Below, in pieces: positions 1 through 7,920 of a stretch of 64,000 bases of DNA. This stretch comes from Bog-756 sp963776225 (GTDB taxonomy: Bacteria > Actinomycetota > Acidimicrobiia > Acidimicrobiales > RAAP-2), in assembly GCA_963776225.1 (NCBI GenBank), contig CAVZLL010000004.1, positions 620,001 through 684,000 on the forward strand. Reading direction: 5' to 3'. Position 1 is the stretch's first letter. Each line of letters begins with the position of its first letter. The translations under genes were made by a program, and so were the position numbers. The notes beneath the pieces were generated by a model that had not been told where the DNA came from, did no database searches, and saw nothing but the letters and a program-made list of their open reading frames with translations.

Positions 1-586
1 GGAACTCGGAGATGGGGAACAGGGTCCCGCTGATCACGCCGATGATGCTGAGCACTCCGGCAACCAGGGGAACCCCTTGTTGGATCTCGATGACCACGGC
101 CGCGCCGAAGTTGCCCACGGCAGTGAAGATGACGATCGTCAGGAGGACGACGGCGATGATGACCGGCGCGTCCACATGGGATGTGCGGAACCCGATCGGG
201 ATGGTGAGGATGAGGACCACCGAAGCGACCGCCAAGGATTGGAGGAGCCCGTATGCGGACCAGCTGAGGCCCAGATAGATGCGACGCACCGGTTGGCTGG
301 CCATGTACTCGAGCGTCCCCTGGACCTGCTCGTTGCGGGCCGACATCGAGGTGCCAACCGCCGTCGGTTCCAGGATCGAGGCGAAGAGCAGGCCGACAAC
401 CGTATACCGGAAGTAGCTGGCCGAGTCGCCGGAGAACTGGCCGGAGTCGACCAGTTTGGACACGAACCGGAAGGCGAAGAGTCCCCAGAAGGCGGCGATG
501 ACGCTGGTGGCGAAACCCACCCGGTACGAGATGGCGGTCCGGAAGTCCTTCTGCGCCATTGCGGCCACGACGCGGAGGACACTCAT
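1..586 (-). CDS. ABC-2 type transporter permease, partial (C-terminus beyond window)
   Basis: Membrane subunit of an ABC-2 type exporter, paired with the ATPase just upstream. I translated it from the ATG at 586. It begins MSVLRVVAAMAQKDFRTAIS and stays open to the window edge, so about 195 N-terminal residues are visible. They hold a cytoplasmic start, a first membrane span (about residues 25-42), an amphipathic stretch with SMSARNEQVQGTLEYMASQP typical of ABC-2 permeases, and further hydrophobic spans. The start overlaps the ATPase stop in an ATGA, implying translational coupling. The cargo is unknown; the glycan genes nearby make a polysaccharide or lipid-linked substrate possible, and an antibiotic or lipid is equally open. 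Confidence 0.85.
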   Translation of the reverse strand, partial: MSVLRVVAAMAQKDFRTAISYRVGFATSVIAAFWGLFAFRFVSKLVDSGQFSGDSASYFRYTVVGLLFASILEPTAVGTSMSARNEQVQGTLEYMASQPVRRIYLGLSWSAYGLLQSLAVASVVLILTIPIGFRTSHVDAPVIIAVVLLTIVIFTAVGNFGAAVVIEIQQGVPLVAGVLSIIGVISGTLFPISEF

Positions 587-1323
587 TGTCCGGCCATGAT
601 CTGGTCGGCGCGAGGTTCGAGCCGGGTGGATCGGATGCCGCCGGCCTCGATTCGGTACGTTGCGTCCGCGATGGGGAGCACCGCCTCGATGACCGGTGCG
701 ACGATCAGCACTGTCAGACCACTCGAGGCCAGGCGGGCCAGCAGGCCCGTCAATGCGTGCAGGCCCTCCTCGTCCAGGCCGCGGAACGGCTCGTCCAGAA
801 GGATCACCGCCGGGTTGGTCAGCAGTGCCCGGACCACCATCAGACGCTGCCGCTGGCCGGTGGACATGCGAGCGACCTGGCCCCGGGACACCTCCGCCAG
901 ATCGAGATCCTCGAGAAGGGACGAGGACCGCTCGGCGATGGTCCGTTTCGAGAGTCCCGCGATCCTGCCGAACAGTTCGAGGTTCTCGAACCCGTTGATA
1001 CGCCAGTACAGGCTTCGCTCGTTGGCGAAGCTGACGCCGATGGACCGACGCACGTCGAGGCTCTGGTCGACCACGTCGTAGCCGTTGACCCGCGCCAGAC
1101 CACTGTCCGGTGTCACCACGGTGGCCAGTATCCGAACGAAGGTCGTCTTGCCGACCCCGTTTGGCCCCTCCAGGACTGCGACCGTGCCCCGCGGCACCTC
1201 GAGGTCGACATCGGTAAGGATGACCCTCCCCCGCAGCGACTTGGACAGACCTCGGACCTCGATCCCGTTGGCCTCCGGCGAGGCCTGGACCTGCGCGGTG
1301 CGGCTCCACCCCGGACGTCTCAC
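583..1323 (-). CDS. ABC transporter ATP-binding protein
   Basis: Cytoplasmic ATPase of 246 residues that powers the ABC-2 permease encoded next. Visible motifs are Walker A GPNGVGKT (about residue 57), signature STGQRQR, Walker B VILLDEP and a glutamine/serine-containing Q-loop region. Length matches single-domain drug/polysaccharide-type ABC ATPases. The GTG start overlaps the upstream regulator stop as GTGA, and the stop overlaps the permease ATG. No extra C-terminal glycan-binding domain of the Wzt kind is present, so if it exports a glycan it is not a Wzt with substrate recognition. Confidence 0.95.
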   Translation of the reverse strand: MRRPGWSRTAQVQASPEANGIEVRGLSKSLRGRVILTDVDLEVPRGTVAVLEGPNGVGKTTFVRILATVVTPDSGLARVNGYDVVDQSLDVRRSIGVSFANERSLYWRINGFENLELFGRIAGLSKRTIAERSSSLLEDLDLAEVSRGQVARMSTGQRQRLMVVRALLTNPAVILLDEPFRGLDEEGLHALTGLLARLASSGLTVLIVAPVIEAVLPIADATYRIEAGGIRSTRLEPRADQIMAGQ

Positions 1324-2072
1324 CCTGTGGCCCGGACGGGATCAGGGGCGGAGGGGGCTGTGTTGCAGTTGCCGATGGCGATGGCGACCGCCTGGGCCTG
1401 GGTGTGCACACCCAGCTTGTCGAAGATCCGGGTCTTGTGGTTCTCGACGGTCTTGACCGCAATCCCCAGATGGTGGGCGACTGCCTTCGTGCTGAGCCCG
1501 TCGGACATGGCGCCGAGGACTTCGAGTTCGCGGGTGGTCAGCTCGGCTCCCGGGTGCTCACCTGCCTTTCGTCGGCGCGCCCATCGCCACTCGGTGGCGA
1601 TGGCGGCCATCACGTCCGGAGGAAGGACCGCCCCCCCAGCGGCCAGCACCAGGACCGCTTCGACCAGCTCCTCGGGCGACTGGTCGGTGTCGACGATGCC
1701 GGTGATCCCCAGCTCTGCCAACTCGACCAGCCTGGCTGTGTCGTGGGGTTCGGAAACCAGCAGCACGCGGGTCCCGGTCTGCAGCACCGCAGGCACGTAA
1801 TACTCGGCGACACCGTCGATCAGCATCTCCCCTGCGACCACCACGTCGGGAACGAGCAGCTCGCTCAGGGCCACTGCTGCCCTACCGGACCGGGTCCGAG
1901 CCACGACATCGATGCGATCGGCCAACAGGAGCTCGAGGACCTCCGGAACGTACTCATGGTCGTGGAGGACCAGTACCTTCGGCAAGCCCGAGGTGAAGCG
2001 GCTCACCCGGATGGAAGGTTGACGGTAGCGCGAGGTGTCGTGCCTCCGCCTCGTGGGCTCCTCTCCGCTCAT
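1320..2072 (-). CDS. LuxR-type regulator with degenerate receiver domain
   Basis: 250-residue DNA-binding protein. The C-terminal LuxR/FixJ helix-turn-helix is clear (LTTRELEVLGAMSDGLSTKA followed by HLGIAVKTVENHKTRIF). The N-terminal part resembles a response-regulator receiver: strand 1 VLVLHDHEYV keeps only part of the acidic pair, the strand-3 position that should carry the phosphorylated Asp reads PDVVVAGEML, and the usual strand-5 Lys is absent (GIVDTDQ). Phosphorylation is therefore unlikely. I chose the ATG at 2072 because it forms an ATGA with the stop of the upstream regulator; longer in-frame starts lie inside that gene. No sensor kinase gene is present in the window. Confidence 0.9.
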   Translation of the reverse strand: MSGEEPTRRRHDTSRYRQPSIRVSRFTSGLPKVLVLHDHEYVPEVLELLLADRIDVVARTRSGRAAVALSELLVPDVVVAGEMLIDGVAEYYVPAVLQTGTRVLLVSEPHDTARLVELAELGITGIVDTDQSPEELVEAVLVLAAGGAVLPPDVMAAIATEWRWARRRKAGEHPGAELTTRELEVLGAMSDGLSTKAVAHHLGIAVKTVENHKTRIFDKLGVHTQAQAVAIAIGNCNTAPSAPDPVRATG

Positions 2073-2728
2073 GAACGCCCCCGCGTGTTGGATCCGAACC
2101 CCAGCACACCGGTTCGAATGGCCACCGCGATCGTGTGGGACTGGTTTTGCACGCCAAGCTTCGAAAAGAGGGACTGGCGGCGATTCTCGACCGTCTTGGG
2201 GCTGATTCCGATTCGCGTGGCGATCTGAGCTGTCGTGAGCCCCTTGCCGATCAGGGCCAGCACCTGGAGCTCCCTCTGGGTCAGACTGCCGCATGCCTTG
2301 TCGCCGAGGTTCGTCCGCGGAGCGATCTCCTCCCCACCCACCGGGTCACCCCCCAACGCCCGCACCAGGGTCTGGCACGATGAGGCACGGGACACGTACG
2401 TGACACCGTCAATCGTCTTGGAGCCGGCGTGACCAGGAGGCAGGGTGCCGACGAGCACCCTGCCCTCGGCCCGCGACCGGAGGGAGTCCACCACCACGCC
2501 GACGTCCCACGGTACTCCCCCACCCTCGAAGACCACCGCCCCGCCGGCGCCGGCCCCACAGACTTCCACCAGCGGAGCAGCATCACCCACGCATCGGTAG
2601 ACCTGGATCCCCGAGGTACCGGTGAGGAGCAATTCGAGGCACTCACGGAACAGCCGTGAGCGATCCTGGATCACCACGCTGAGGCCACCGCTCTGCCCTC
2701 CGCCACATCCAGCGCTCCTCTTGCTCAT
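2069..2728 (-). CDS. LuxR-type regulator with atypical receiver-like domain
   Basis: 219-residue regulator with a C-terminal LuxR-type helix-turn-helix (LTQRELQVLALIGKGLTTAQ and GISPKTVENRRQSLFSKLGV). The N-terminus (LSVVIQDRSRLFRECLELLL) has the receiver layout, but the phosphoacceptor strand reads GGAVVFEGGG, with Glu where Asp is expected, and the conserved Lys is not seen. It shares architecture with the next gene, so the two may be diverged paralogues. Its ATG forms an ATGA with the stop of the glycosidase gene. Predicted role is regulation of this operon or the glycan genes; the signal is unknown. Confidence 0.9.
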   Translation of the reverse strand: MSKRSAGCGGGQSGGLSVVIQDRSRLFRECLELLLTGTSGIQVYRCVGDAAPLVEVCGAGAGGAVVFEGGGVPWDVGVVVDSLRSRAEGRVLVGTLPPGHAGSKTIDGVTYVSRASSCQTLVRALGGDPVGGEEIAPRTNLGDKACGSLTQRELQVLALIGKGLTTAQIATRIGISPKTVENRRQSLFSKLGVQNQSHTIAVAIRTGVLGFGSNTRGRS

Positions 2729-4431
2729 TGCCAGATGCGCGCCCAGGAGATGTCCATGCTCGAAGCAGCGGGAGTCAACGGGGTGGCCGAATAGACGCTG
2801 ACGCCAACGGTCAGGTACATGGGGACATCAGAGACGTCGTCGTCCGTCGAGAAGACCTCGTGACCGTCCAGGTACCACACGATCGAACCCGGGGTCCAAG
2901 CCAGCCCGAAGGTGTGCCAGCCACCGGCAAGATCCGAGGTGAAGGTGGGAGTGGCACGAGGACGGCTTCCGTCCGGGGCGTGGTAGGTGAATGTTGCCCC
3001 GTTCGGTCTCGAGCCGGAGTATTCGAGGATGTCGATCTCGGGAGGCCAGGCGAACGACGCCGGAAACAGGCAGAAGGCAGACGCCACCTCGGTTCCCGAC
3101 GCAACCTTCGCCCGGATCGCGACATAACCGTACGTGAAGGTGAACTTGTGACCCGTCGAGACCATACCGGAGGTGTACGTGAACTCCTTCGGCTGACCTG
3201 ACGGGCCGAGGCCGATGATGCCCTGCCTCCTCATGTTGATGGACAGATTCCCGGGCGTGACCATATCGTTGACGGGAAGGTCCCAGTTCTGGCTCTTGTC
3301 GCCTTCATTCGTACAGCCTTGTCCGGTTGTCCACCAGGGCAAGCAGGTCGTCCACTGCGCATTGTTGAGGGACGAGCCGCTGAACTCGCCGTCGAACACC
3401 ATCTTGGCCGCCGCAGGGACGAAGGACGGCTGGTTCGGGTCCACAGGAGCGGGAGCGGTTTCGGCGGAGCTCGCCGTGGGACCGACAGACGCTGGAGGAA
3501 CCGGCACCGGCGGAGCCGTCGTCGGATGCGTGGATTCCGCACTGATACCGACGACGGGAGCATTCGGCGCGGGCGGGATCGTGGACGGCGAAGAGCCGGT
3601 GTCGCCGAACGAGAAGACCCCACCGTCGGAGGCCACCAGCCAGTAGCCGCCGCCGTCGGGGGTGGCCGCCATGCCCACGATCGGCCGGTCGAGGGTCGTC
3701 GCCCCGGTCGACCCGTGGAACCGGGCGTCGCCGAACGAGAAGACCCCACCGTCGGAGGCCACCAGCCAGTAGCCGCCGCCGTCGGGGGTGGCCGCCATGC
3801 CCACGATCGGCCGGTCGAGGATCGTCGCCCCGGTCGACCCGTGGAACCGGGCGTCGCCGAACGAGAAGACCCCACCGTCGGAGGCCACCAGCCAGTAGCC
3901 GCCGCCGTCGGGGGTGGCCGCCATGCCCACGATCGGCCGGTCGAGGGTCGTCGCCCCGGTCGACCCGTGGAACCGGGCGTCGCCGAACGAGAAGACCCCA
4001 CCGTCGGAGGCCACCAGCCAGTAGCCGCCGCCGTCGGGGGTGGCCGCCATGCCCACGATCGGCCGGTCGAGGATCGTCGCCCCGGTCGACCCGTGGAACC
4101 GGGCGTCGCCGAACGAGAAGACCCCACCGTCGGAGGCCACCAGCCAGTAGCCGCCGCCGTCGGGGGTGGCCGCCATGCCCACGATCGGCCGGTCGAGGGT
4201 CGTCGCCCCGGTCGACCCGTGGAACCGGGCGTCGCCGAACGAGAAGACCCCACCGTCGGAGGCCACCAGCCAGTAGCCCGGCGCCGGAGGATCCTCTGGT
4301 CCGGAGAGTGCCGTGGCCGACCGGAACGCGGTCACCGCCAATGAACATCCGATTGCCGCGGTCAGCGCTGCACACGTGAACGCCCGCCCACGTGACCACG
4401 CGCTTCCACACCTAGATCGCCCAGAAACCAT
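2725..4431 (-). CDS. Secreted GH16-family glycosidase with N-terminal 42-residue repeats
   Basis: About 568 residues from the ATG at 4431. That start has an AGGGG just upstream and gives a normal signal-peptide layout: basic n-region, then the hydrophobic stretch TCAALTAAIGCSLAVTAF. A GTG at 4494 would add 21 residues. Residues about 52-278 are five near-identical 42-residue repeats plus a partial sixth, each opening GYWLVASDGGVFSFGD. A Pro/Ala-rich linker follows. From about residue 342 a GH16 (laminarinase/kappa-carrageenase clan) fold runs to the end, with the catalytic E-x-D-x-x-E signature as EIDILE near residue 464 and a terminal WARIWQ strand. Predicted to act outside the cell on a beta-glucan or galactan. 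It heads an overlapping operon with two regulators and an ABC exporter. Confidence 0.88.
   Translation of the reverse strand: MVSGRSRCGSAWSRGRAFTCAALTAAIGCSLAVTAFRSATALSGPEDPPAPGYWLVASDGGVFSFGDARFHGSTGATTLDRPIVGMAATPDGGGYWLVASDGGVFSFGDARFHGSTGATILDRPIVGMAATPDGGGYWLVASDGGVFSFGDARFHGSTGATTLDRPIVGMAATPDGGGYWLVASDGGVFSFGDARFHGSTGATILDRPIVGMAATPDGGGYWLVASDGGVFSFGDARFHGSTGATTLDRPIVGMAATPDGGGYWLVASDGGVFSFGDTGSSPSTIPPAPNAPVVGISAESTHPTTAPPVPVPPASVGPTASSAETAPAPVDPNQPSFVPAAAKMVFDGEFSGSSLNNAQWTTCLPWWTTGQGCTNEGDKSQNWDLPVNDMVTPGNLSINMRRQGIIGLGPSGQPKEFTYTSGMVSTGHKFTFTYGYVAIRAKVASGTEVASAFCLFPASFAWPPEIDILEYSGSRPNGATFTYHAPDGSRPRATPTFTSDLAGGWHTFGLAWTPGSIVWYLDGHEVFSTDDDVSDVPMYLTVGVSVYSATPLTPAASSMDISWARIWQ
3599..4276 (-). 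repeat. 126-bp tandem repeat, five full copies plus a partial sixth
   Basis: In-frame tandem repeat inside the GH16 gene. Units begin near 3599, 3725, 3851, 3977, 4103 and (partial) 4229. Copies are almost identical at the DNA level. The main difference is one base in gag[g/a]tcgtc, which alternates copy by copy and changes Thr to Ile (ATTLDRP / ATILDRP). Low divergence implies recent duplication or gene conversion, and the alternation suggests a 252-bp higher-order unit. The coding frame is kept in every copy. Confidence 0.97.
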
Positions 4432-4959
4432 GCCCCTCGATCCAACAGCGACACCGGATGGCAGCTCCAGGCCGGTGACGAATGACTGGGACACCCAGCG
4501 CTGCCATTCCGAGCATCGGCGCGTTCCGGTCGACGCTTGAGCCCGAATTCGCGATCACCGGACAGCCCATCGTGCCCGTCCCGGCCCGAGGTCGGACTGA
4601 ACCGCGATGGTCGGCGGACCGAACGGGAATCGGCCATCACCCTCCGATCGCCACCGCGGTTGCATACGCGGCGTTCATGGAACAATGAATGGTGACTTCG
4701 CAGACGGCGTTCCCCGGGTAGGACCGCAAGGGAGGGTCGCGTCAAGGGTTCCTTCGTGGGCAAGCAATCCAGAGGAGGGTGCAAAAGGAGTGGTATCGCA
4801 CTTCGGCCGCCTTCTCATCCGATTGTCCGATCTCCCGTCTCCTCCGTCTTCGACCCGGGACCTTGCGGGTACCGGTCGGCCTGACGTCGCCGAGGTCACG
4901 GGAACCCGCTCTGCTCCGTCGCCTCGATCCATCCGGTCCGCGTCCTCGAACGAGCGCCG
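4432..4959. other. Divergent intergenic region, no gene recognised
   Basis: About 530 bases between the minus-strand GH16 gene and the plus-strand membrane-protein gene, so it should hold both promoters. Small open frames here have no recognisable product. A short inverted repeat TTCAT-GGAACA-ATGAA lies at 4674-4689 in an A/T-richer patch and could be an operator or part of a promoter. I could not assign convincing -35/-10 pairs on either strand. Confidence 0.4.
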
Positions 4960-7023
4960 ATGATCGGAGCGGACTCCGCCATCTTCGGCGCTCTTTCGTT
5001 CCTCCTCGCTCTGACGGCGGTCGCGGCGATTCCCTTTTGCATGATCGGCGACCTGGGGAGCGCCCGTGCGGTCGTGTACTCCGCAGTGCTGACCGCGGGC
5101 ATCGTGGGTGCGGGTGGCCTGATCATGGTCGAGACGGGTTTCTGGCATCCAGCACCGATCGCCTGGGGGATCGCCGCGATCGCAGCGGCGCTCGACGCGT
5201 ATCTCCTACGGACCAGAGGTCTCGCCCTGCCTCTGCCCGAGTCGGCCAGGTCTGTTCCGGCGCTCTCTCCGTTGGAGTCCGTCCCCACTGCGGCGATTTG
5301 GTCGTACAAAATGCATTCGCGTCGGACCGTGCGGAGAACCCTTCTCACTGATCGCCTCATCCTTGCCGGTCTCCTCCTCGGGTGGGGGATCGTGCTCTTC
5401 GCCGATCTCACGACTGCCGGTCTCGTTCCGAGTCGTAATGGATCGCTCGGCCAATTCCCGATCATCTGGTTCTTCGGGATCGCACTCCTCGCCGCAGTGA
5501 CCGTCCTCTCGATGTGGTCACGGAGCGCCCTCACATGGTGGGCGATCGCATCTCTTCTGATCGCTCTGACCCTCACTCCGTCGATCCTCTATCCCCTCCC
5601 GCGCCTGCCCTGGGTCGCCAAACACGTCGGAGTCGTCAGCTATCTCGAACTGCACCACCATGTCGACAACTCGATCGACATCTACCAGAATTGGCCCGCC
5701 TTCTTCGCCTCCGCCGCCTGGTTCTGCGATGTGCTCCGGATCGGCGATCCCATGTCACTCGCCCGATGGTGGACGCCTGCAGCCGACCTCGCGACCCTCG
5801 GAGCCTTCTATCTGCTGGCACGCCACTTCCTCGTCGACAGGTTTCGCCTGGCATTCGCATGCACTGTCTTCGTGCTGGCCAATACCGTCGGCCAGGACTA
5901 CTTCTCTCCCCAATCGGCGGCATACTTCCTGGCCATAGTCCTATTCGGCATCGCAGTCTGGAATCCGACGACGATGCCGGCGCGCTACCTCCGGGTCGGC
6001 ATCGGGGTGCTGACCGCTCTGCTCATGGCGGTGACTCATCAGATCACCCCATACATGACCGGACTCGCCCTCGTCGTTCTGCTTCTCTTCCGAATCAGCA
6101 GGGCGATCTGGCTTCCCGTCGTCACGGTTGCTTCCGCCGGCATCTGGGCCGCTCTCCACAGTTCCGTCCTCCGGAGCCACGTGGGATCGGCCCAAGTCGG
6201 GAAGCTCTCCAACTTCGCTCCGCCCGGTGGCGGTCCGACCAGTGGTCACGCCCTGAACGTGGTGCTCGCCGATGTGAGCACATTCGGCGCAGTGGGCATC
6301 GTGGGCCTGCTGGCGCTGTTCGCCCTGGCGACGACCAGGGACCGCACACGGACAGCGCTTGCCGTCTGTGCGGCGGTCCCGGTATTCCTTCCGCTGGTCA
6401 ACGGCTACGGGAACGAGGCCGTCTTTCGGACCATCCTGTTCTCCCTCCCCTGGCTGGCGATACTGGCGGCGAGTTGGAAAGCCGGGACCAACGCCGCTCA
6501 GAACATCCTCCAATTCCTCATCGTCCCCGCGACGATGGCGATCCTCACCGCCTCCTCCGTCATCGCCTCGTTCAACACCGACGGTGCGTACGTCAATGAG
6601 CGTGGAACCCTCACTCTCGAGCGGCTCTTCGAGAATCATGCGCCGGACAAGTCTGTGCTCGTGCTCTTCGGCGCCAACGAGGCCCCGGTCCTGTCGACTG
6701 CCCGCTATCCAGAATTCGCCTTTGTGACGAAGAGCTTCACCCCGCAGGAAACTCCCGTCCAGGCCGCAGTGAGCACCACCGATACGACCCTGTCGGGCTT
6801 TCCAGGACGGCCCGCCTACTACCTCTTGGTGACCACCAGCGGCCAGACCTACATGGAGCAATGGGACGGCGTGAGCCCCGGACGATGGGACATGATGACC
6901 GGCGGTGTCAAAACCGTGCGAGTGTGGCACGAAGTTGCCAGCAACCGGTCGGCGACCCTCTACAGACTCGACCTCTCGCAGGTTCGGGCAGACATCAGCG
7001 GCCATCCGTCTCCGGCGGGGTGA
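4960..7023 (+). CDS. Large multi-pass membrane protein, possible GT-C glycosyltransferase or polymerase
   Basis: 687 residues. I do not recognise a named family. Residues 1-520 carry roughly a dozen hydrophobic segments; the last ~150 residues look extracytoplasmic. Features resembling polyprenyl-linked GT-C or O-antigen ligase/polymerase proteins are a loop after an early span with LELHHHVDNSIDIYQNWPAF and a later conserved-looking QDYFSPQSAAYFLA. The neighbouring glycosyltransferases and flippase would fit a polymerase or late sugar transferase, but that is inference from context. The ATG at 4960 has only a weak GAACGAG upstream. It ends 11 bases from the convergent methyltransferase gene. 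Confidence 0.75.
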   Translation: MIGADSAIFGALSFLLALTAVAAIPFCMIGDLGSARAVVYSAVLTAGIVGAGGLIMVETGFWHPAPIAWGIAAIAAALDAYLLRTRGLALPLPESARSVPALSPLESVPTAAIWSYKMHSRRTVRRTLLTDRLILAGLLLGWGIVLFADLTTAGLVPSRNGSLGQFPIIWFFGIALLAAVTVLSMWSRSALTWWAIASLLIALTLTPSILYPLPRLPWVAKHVGVVSYLELHHHVDNSIDIYQNWPAFFASAAWFCDVLRIGDPMSLARWWTPAADLATLGAFYLLARHFLVDRFRLAFACTVFVLANTVGQDYFSPQSAAYFLAIVLFGIAVWNPTTMPARYLRVGIGVLTALLMAVTHQITPYMTGLALVVLLLFRISRAIWLPVVTVASAGIWAALHSSVLRSHVGSAQVGKLSNFAPPGGGPTSGHALNVVLADVSTFGAVGIVGLLALFALATTRDRTRTALAVCAAVPVFLPLVNGYGNEAVFRTILFSLPWLAILAASWKAGTNAAQNILQFLIVPATMAILTASSVIASFNTDGAYVNERGTLTLERLFENHAPDKSVLVLFGANEAPVLSTARYPEFAFVTKSFTPQETPVQAAVSTTDTTLSGFPGRPAYYLLVTTSGQTYMEQWDGVSPGRWDMMTGGVKTVRVWHEVASNRSATLYRLDLSQVRADISGHPSPAG

Positions 7024-7038
7024 CCTGAACCCGGTCAC
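7020..7038. terminator. Possible short bidirectional hairpin between convergent genes
   Basis: GTGACC (7020-7025) and GGTCAC (7033-7038) form a 6-bp stem with a 7-base loop and include or abut the stop codons of both convergent genes. There is no T-run, so it would be a weak, GC-type terminator at best. Confidence 0.3.
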
Positions 7039-7826
7039 AGAGCGCGCTTCCGAATGACGCAGAGCTCTTCTTGGCCGGCGACGAACCGAGGCCCCGATCG
7101 CTTCCCGGTGAGCATCGCCCGGAGGTGTCTGATCCCGCTGGTGGGGACAACGGCCGGGCAATGAAATGCGACTGATTCGATTGTGCCACGGATGTCCTCT
7201 GGACACCTCAACGCATTTGGGACGGGGAAACGACCACTCACCCCGAACTCTCGAAAGACCTTCCGTGTGTTGAGGAACTCGTGGTTCGAGTACCGGTTGT
7301 CCATGCGGTCGCCGTGACCGTTGTCCAGCAAATCCTCGATGAAGTAGAGGCCGCCCGGTGCGAGACACGGAAAGAGCGAGGAGAACGAGATCTGCTGATG
7401 ATCGGGACGATGGCTGCCGTCGTCGATGATCACGTCGAATGTCGTGATCTGATGACGATCGAGAAAGTTCTGGAGTTGTCCGGGGTCGCCCTGATCCACC
7501 ACCGCCGTCGTGACCCGGTCGTTGTCCAAGAAGCTCGCCGGATTGATGTCGATTCCAAATATCTTCGCGTTCGAGAGGTATCGGTACCACATACGCAGGG
7601 AAGCACCGCCTTGGGCATTCCTCCCCTGTGCAATTTCCGCGTGCCAGTCCGGTCCTTCCACGCCGAGGCCGATCTCGAGGAAATTGATGGTCTGGTCCCT
7701 CAGTGGATCGAGGTAGACACTGTAGATGTCCGTGTAGTTGTGGGCTCGCCAACCCTCCGATGGCCCGACCGTTCCCTTGTCCGTTCCCTCCTCATCGGCA
7801 ATTGACGAAAGGGACATCCGGCGCAT
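7035..7826 (-). CDS. Class I SAM-dependent methyltransferase
   Basis: 263 residues. The fold is shown by FLEIGLGV (SAM-binding motif I), a following acidic IFGIDINP and the strand FDVIIDDGSHRPDHQ, which matches sugar/macrolide O-methyltransferases of the demethylmacrocin type and other glycan-cluster methyltransferases. I chose the ATG at 7826 because GGGGGAG sits six bases upstream; a longer frame runs into the sulfotransferase gene. It is the last gene of the glycan operon and likely methylates a sugar of the surface glycan. The exact acceptor cannot be read from sequence. Confidence 0.85.
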   Translation of the reverse strand: MRRMSLSSIADEEGTDKGTVGPSEGWRAHNYTDIYSVYLDPLRDQTINFLEIGLGVEGPDWHAEIAQGRNAQGGASLRMWYRYLSNAKIFGIDINPASFLDNDRVTTAVVDQGDPGQLQNFLDRHQITTFDVIIDDGSHRPDHQQISFSSLFPCLAPGGLYFIEDLLDNGHGDRMDNRYSNHEFLNTRKVFREFGVSGRFPVPNALRCPEDIRGTIESVAFHCPAVVPTSGIRHLRAMLTGKRSGPRFVAGQEELCVIRKRAL

Positions 7827-7920
7827 CGGTTGCTCCCCCAACTCTCCCGGCTCCGCCGTCACCACGCCCACCGTTCCTGGTGGCCGAGACAAGATGGCCG
7901 AACCTCGGACACGTGCACGG

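Noticed and set aside
139..582. Minus-strand frame of 147 codons next to the ABC ATPase
   Set aside because: Ser/Arg-rich shifted frame; the real permease lies in another frame starting at 586.
3599..4276. CRISPR-like array
   Set aside because: Units are 126 bp with no unique spacers, and they encode protein in frame.
3319..4344. Plus-strand repetitive frame over the 126-bp repeats
   Set aside because: Antisense reading of the GH16 repeat block; product is basic and has no signal or motif.
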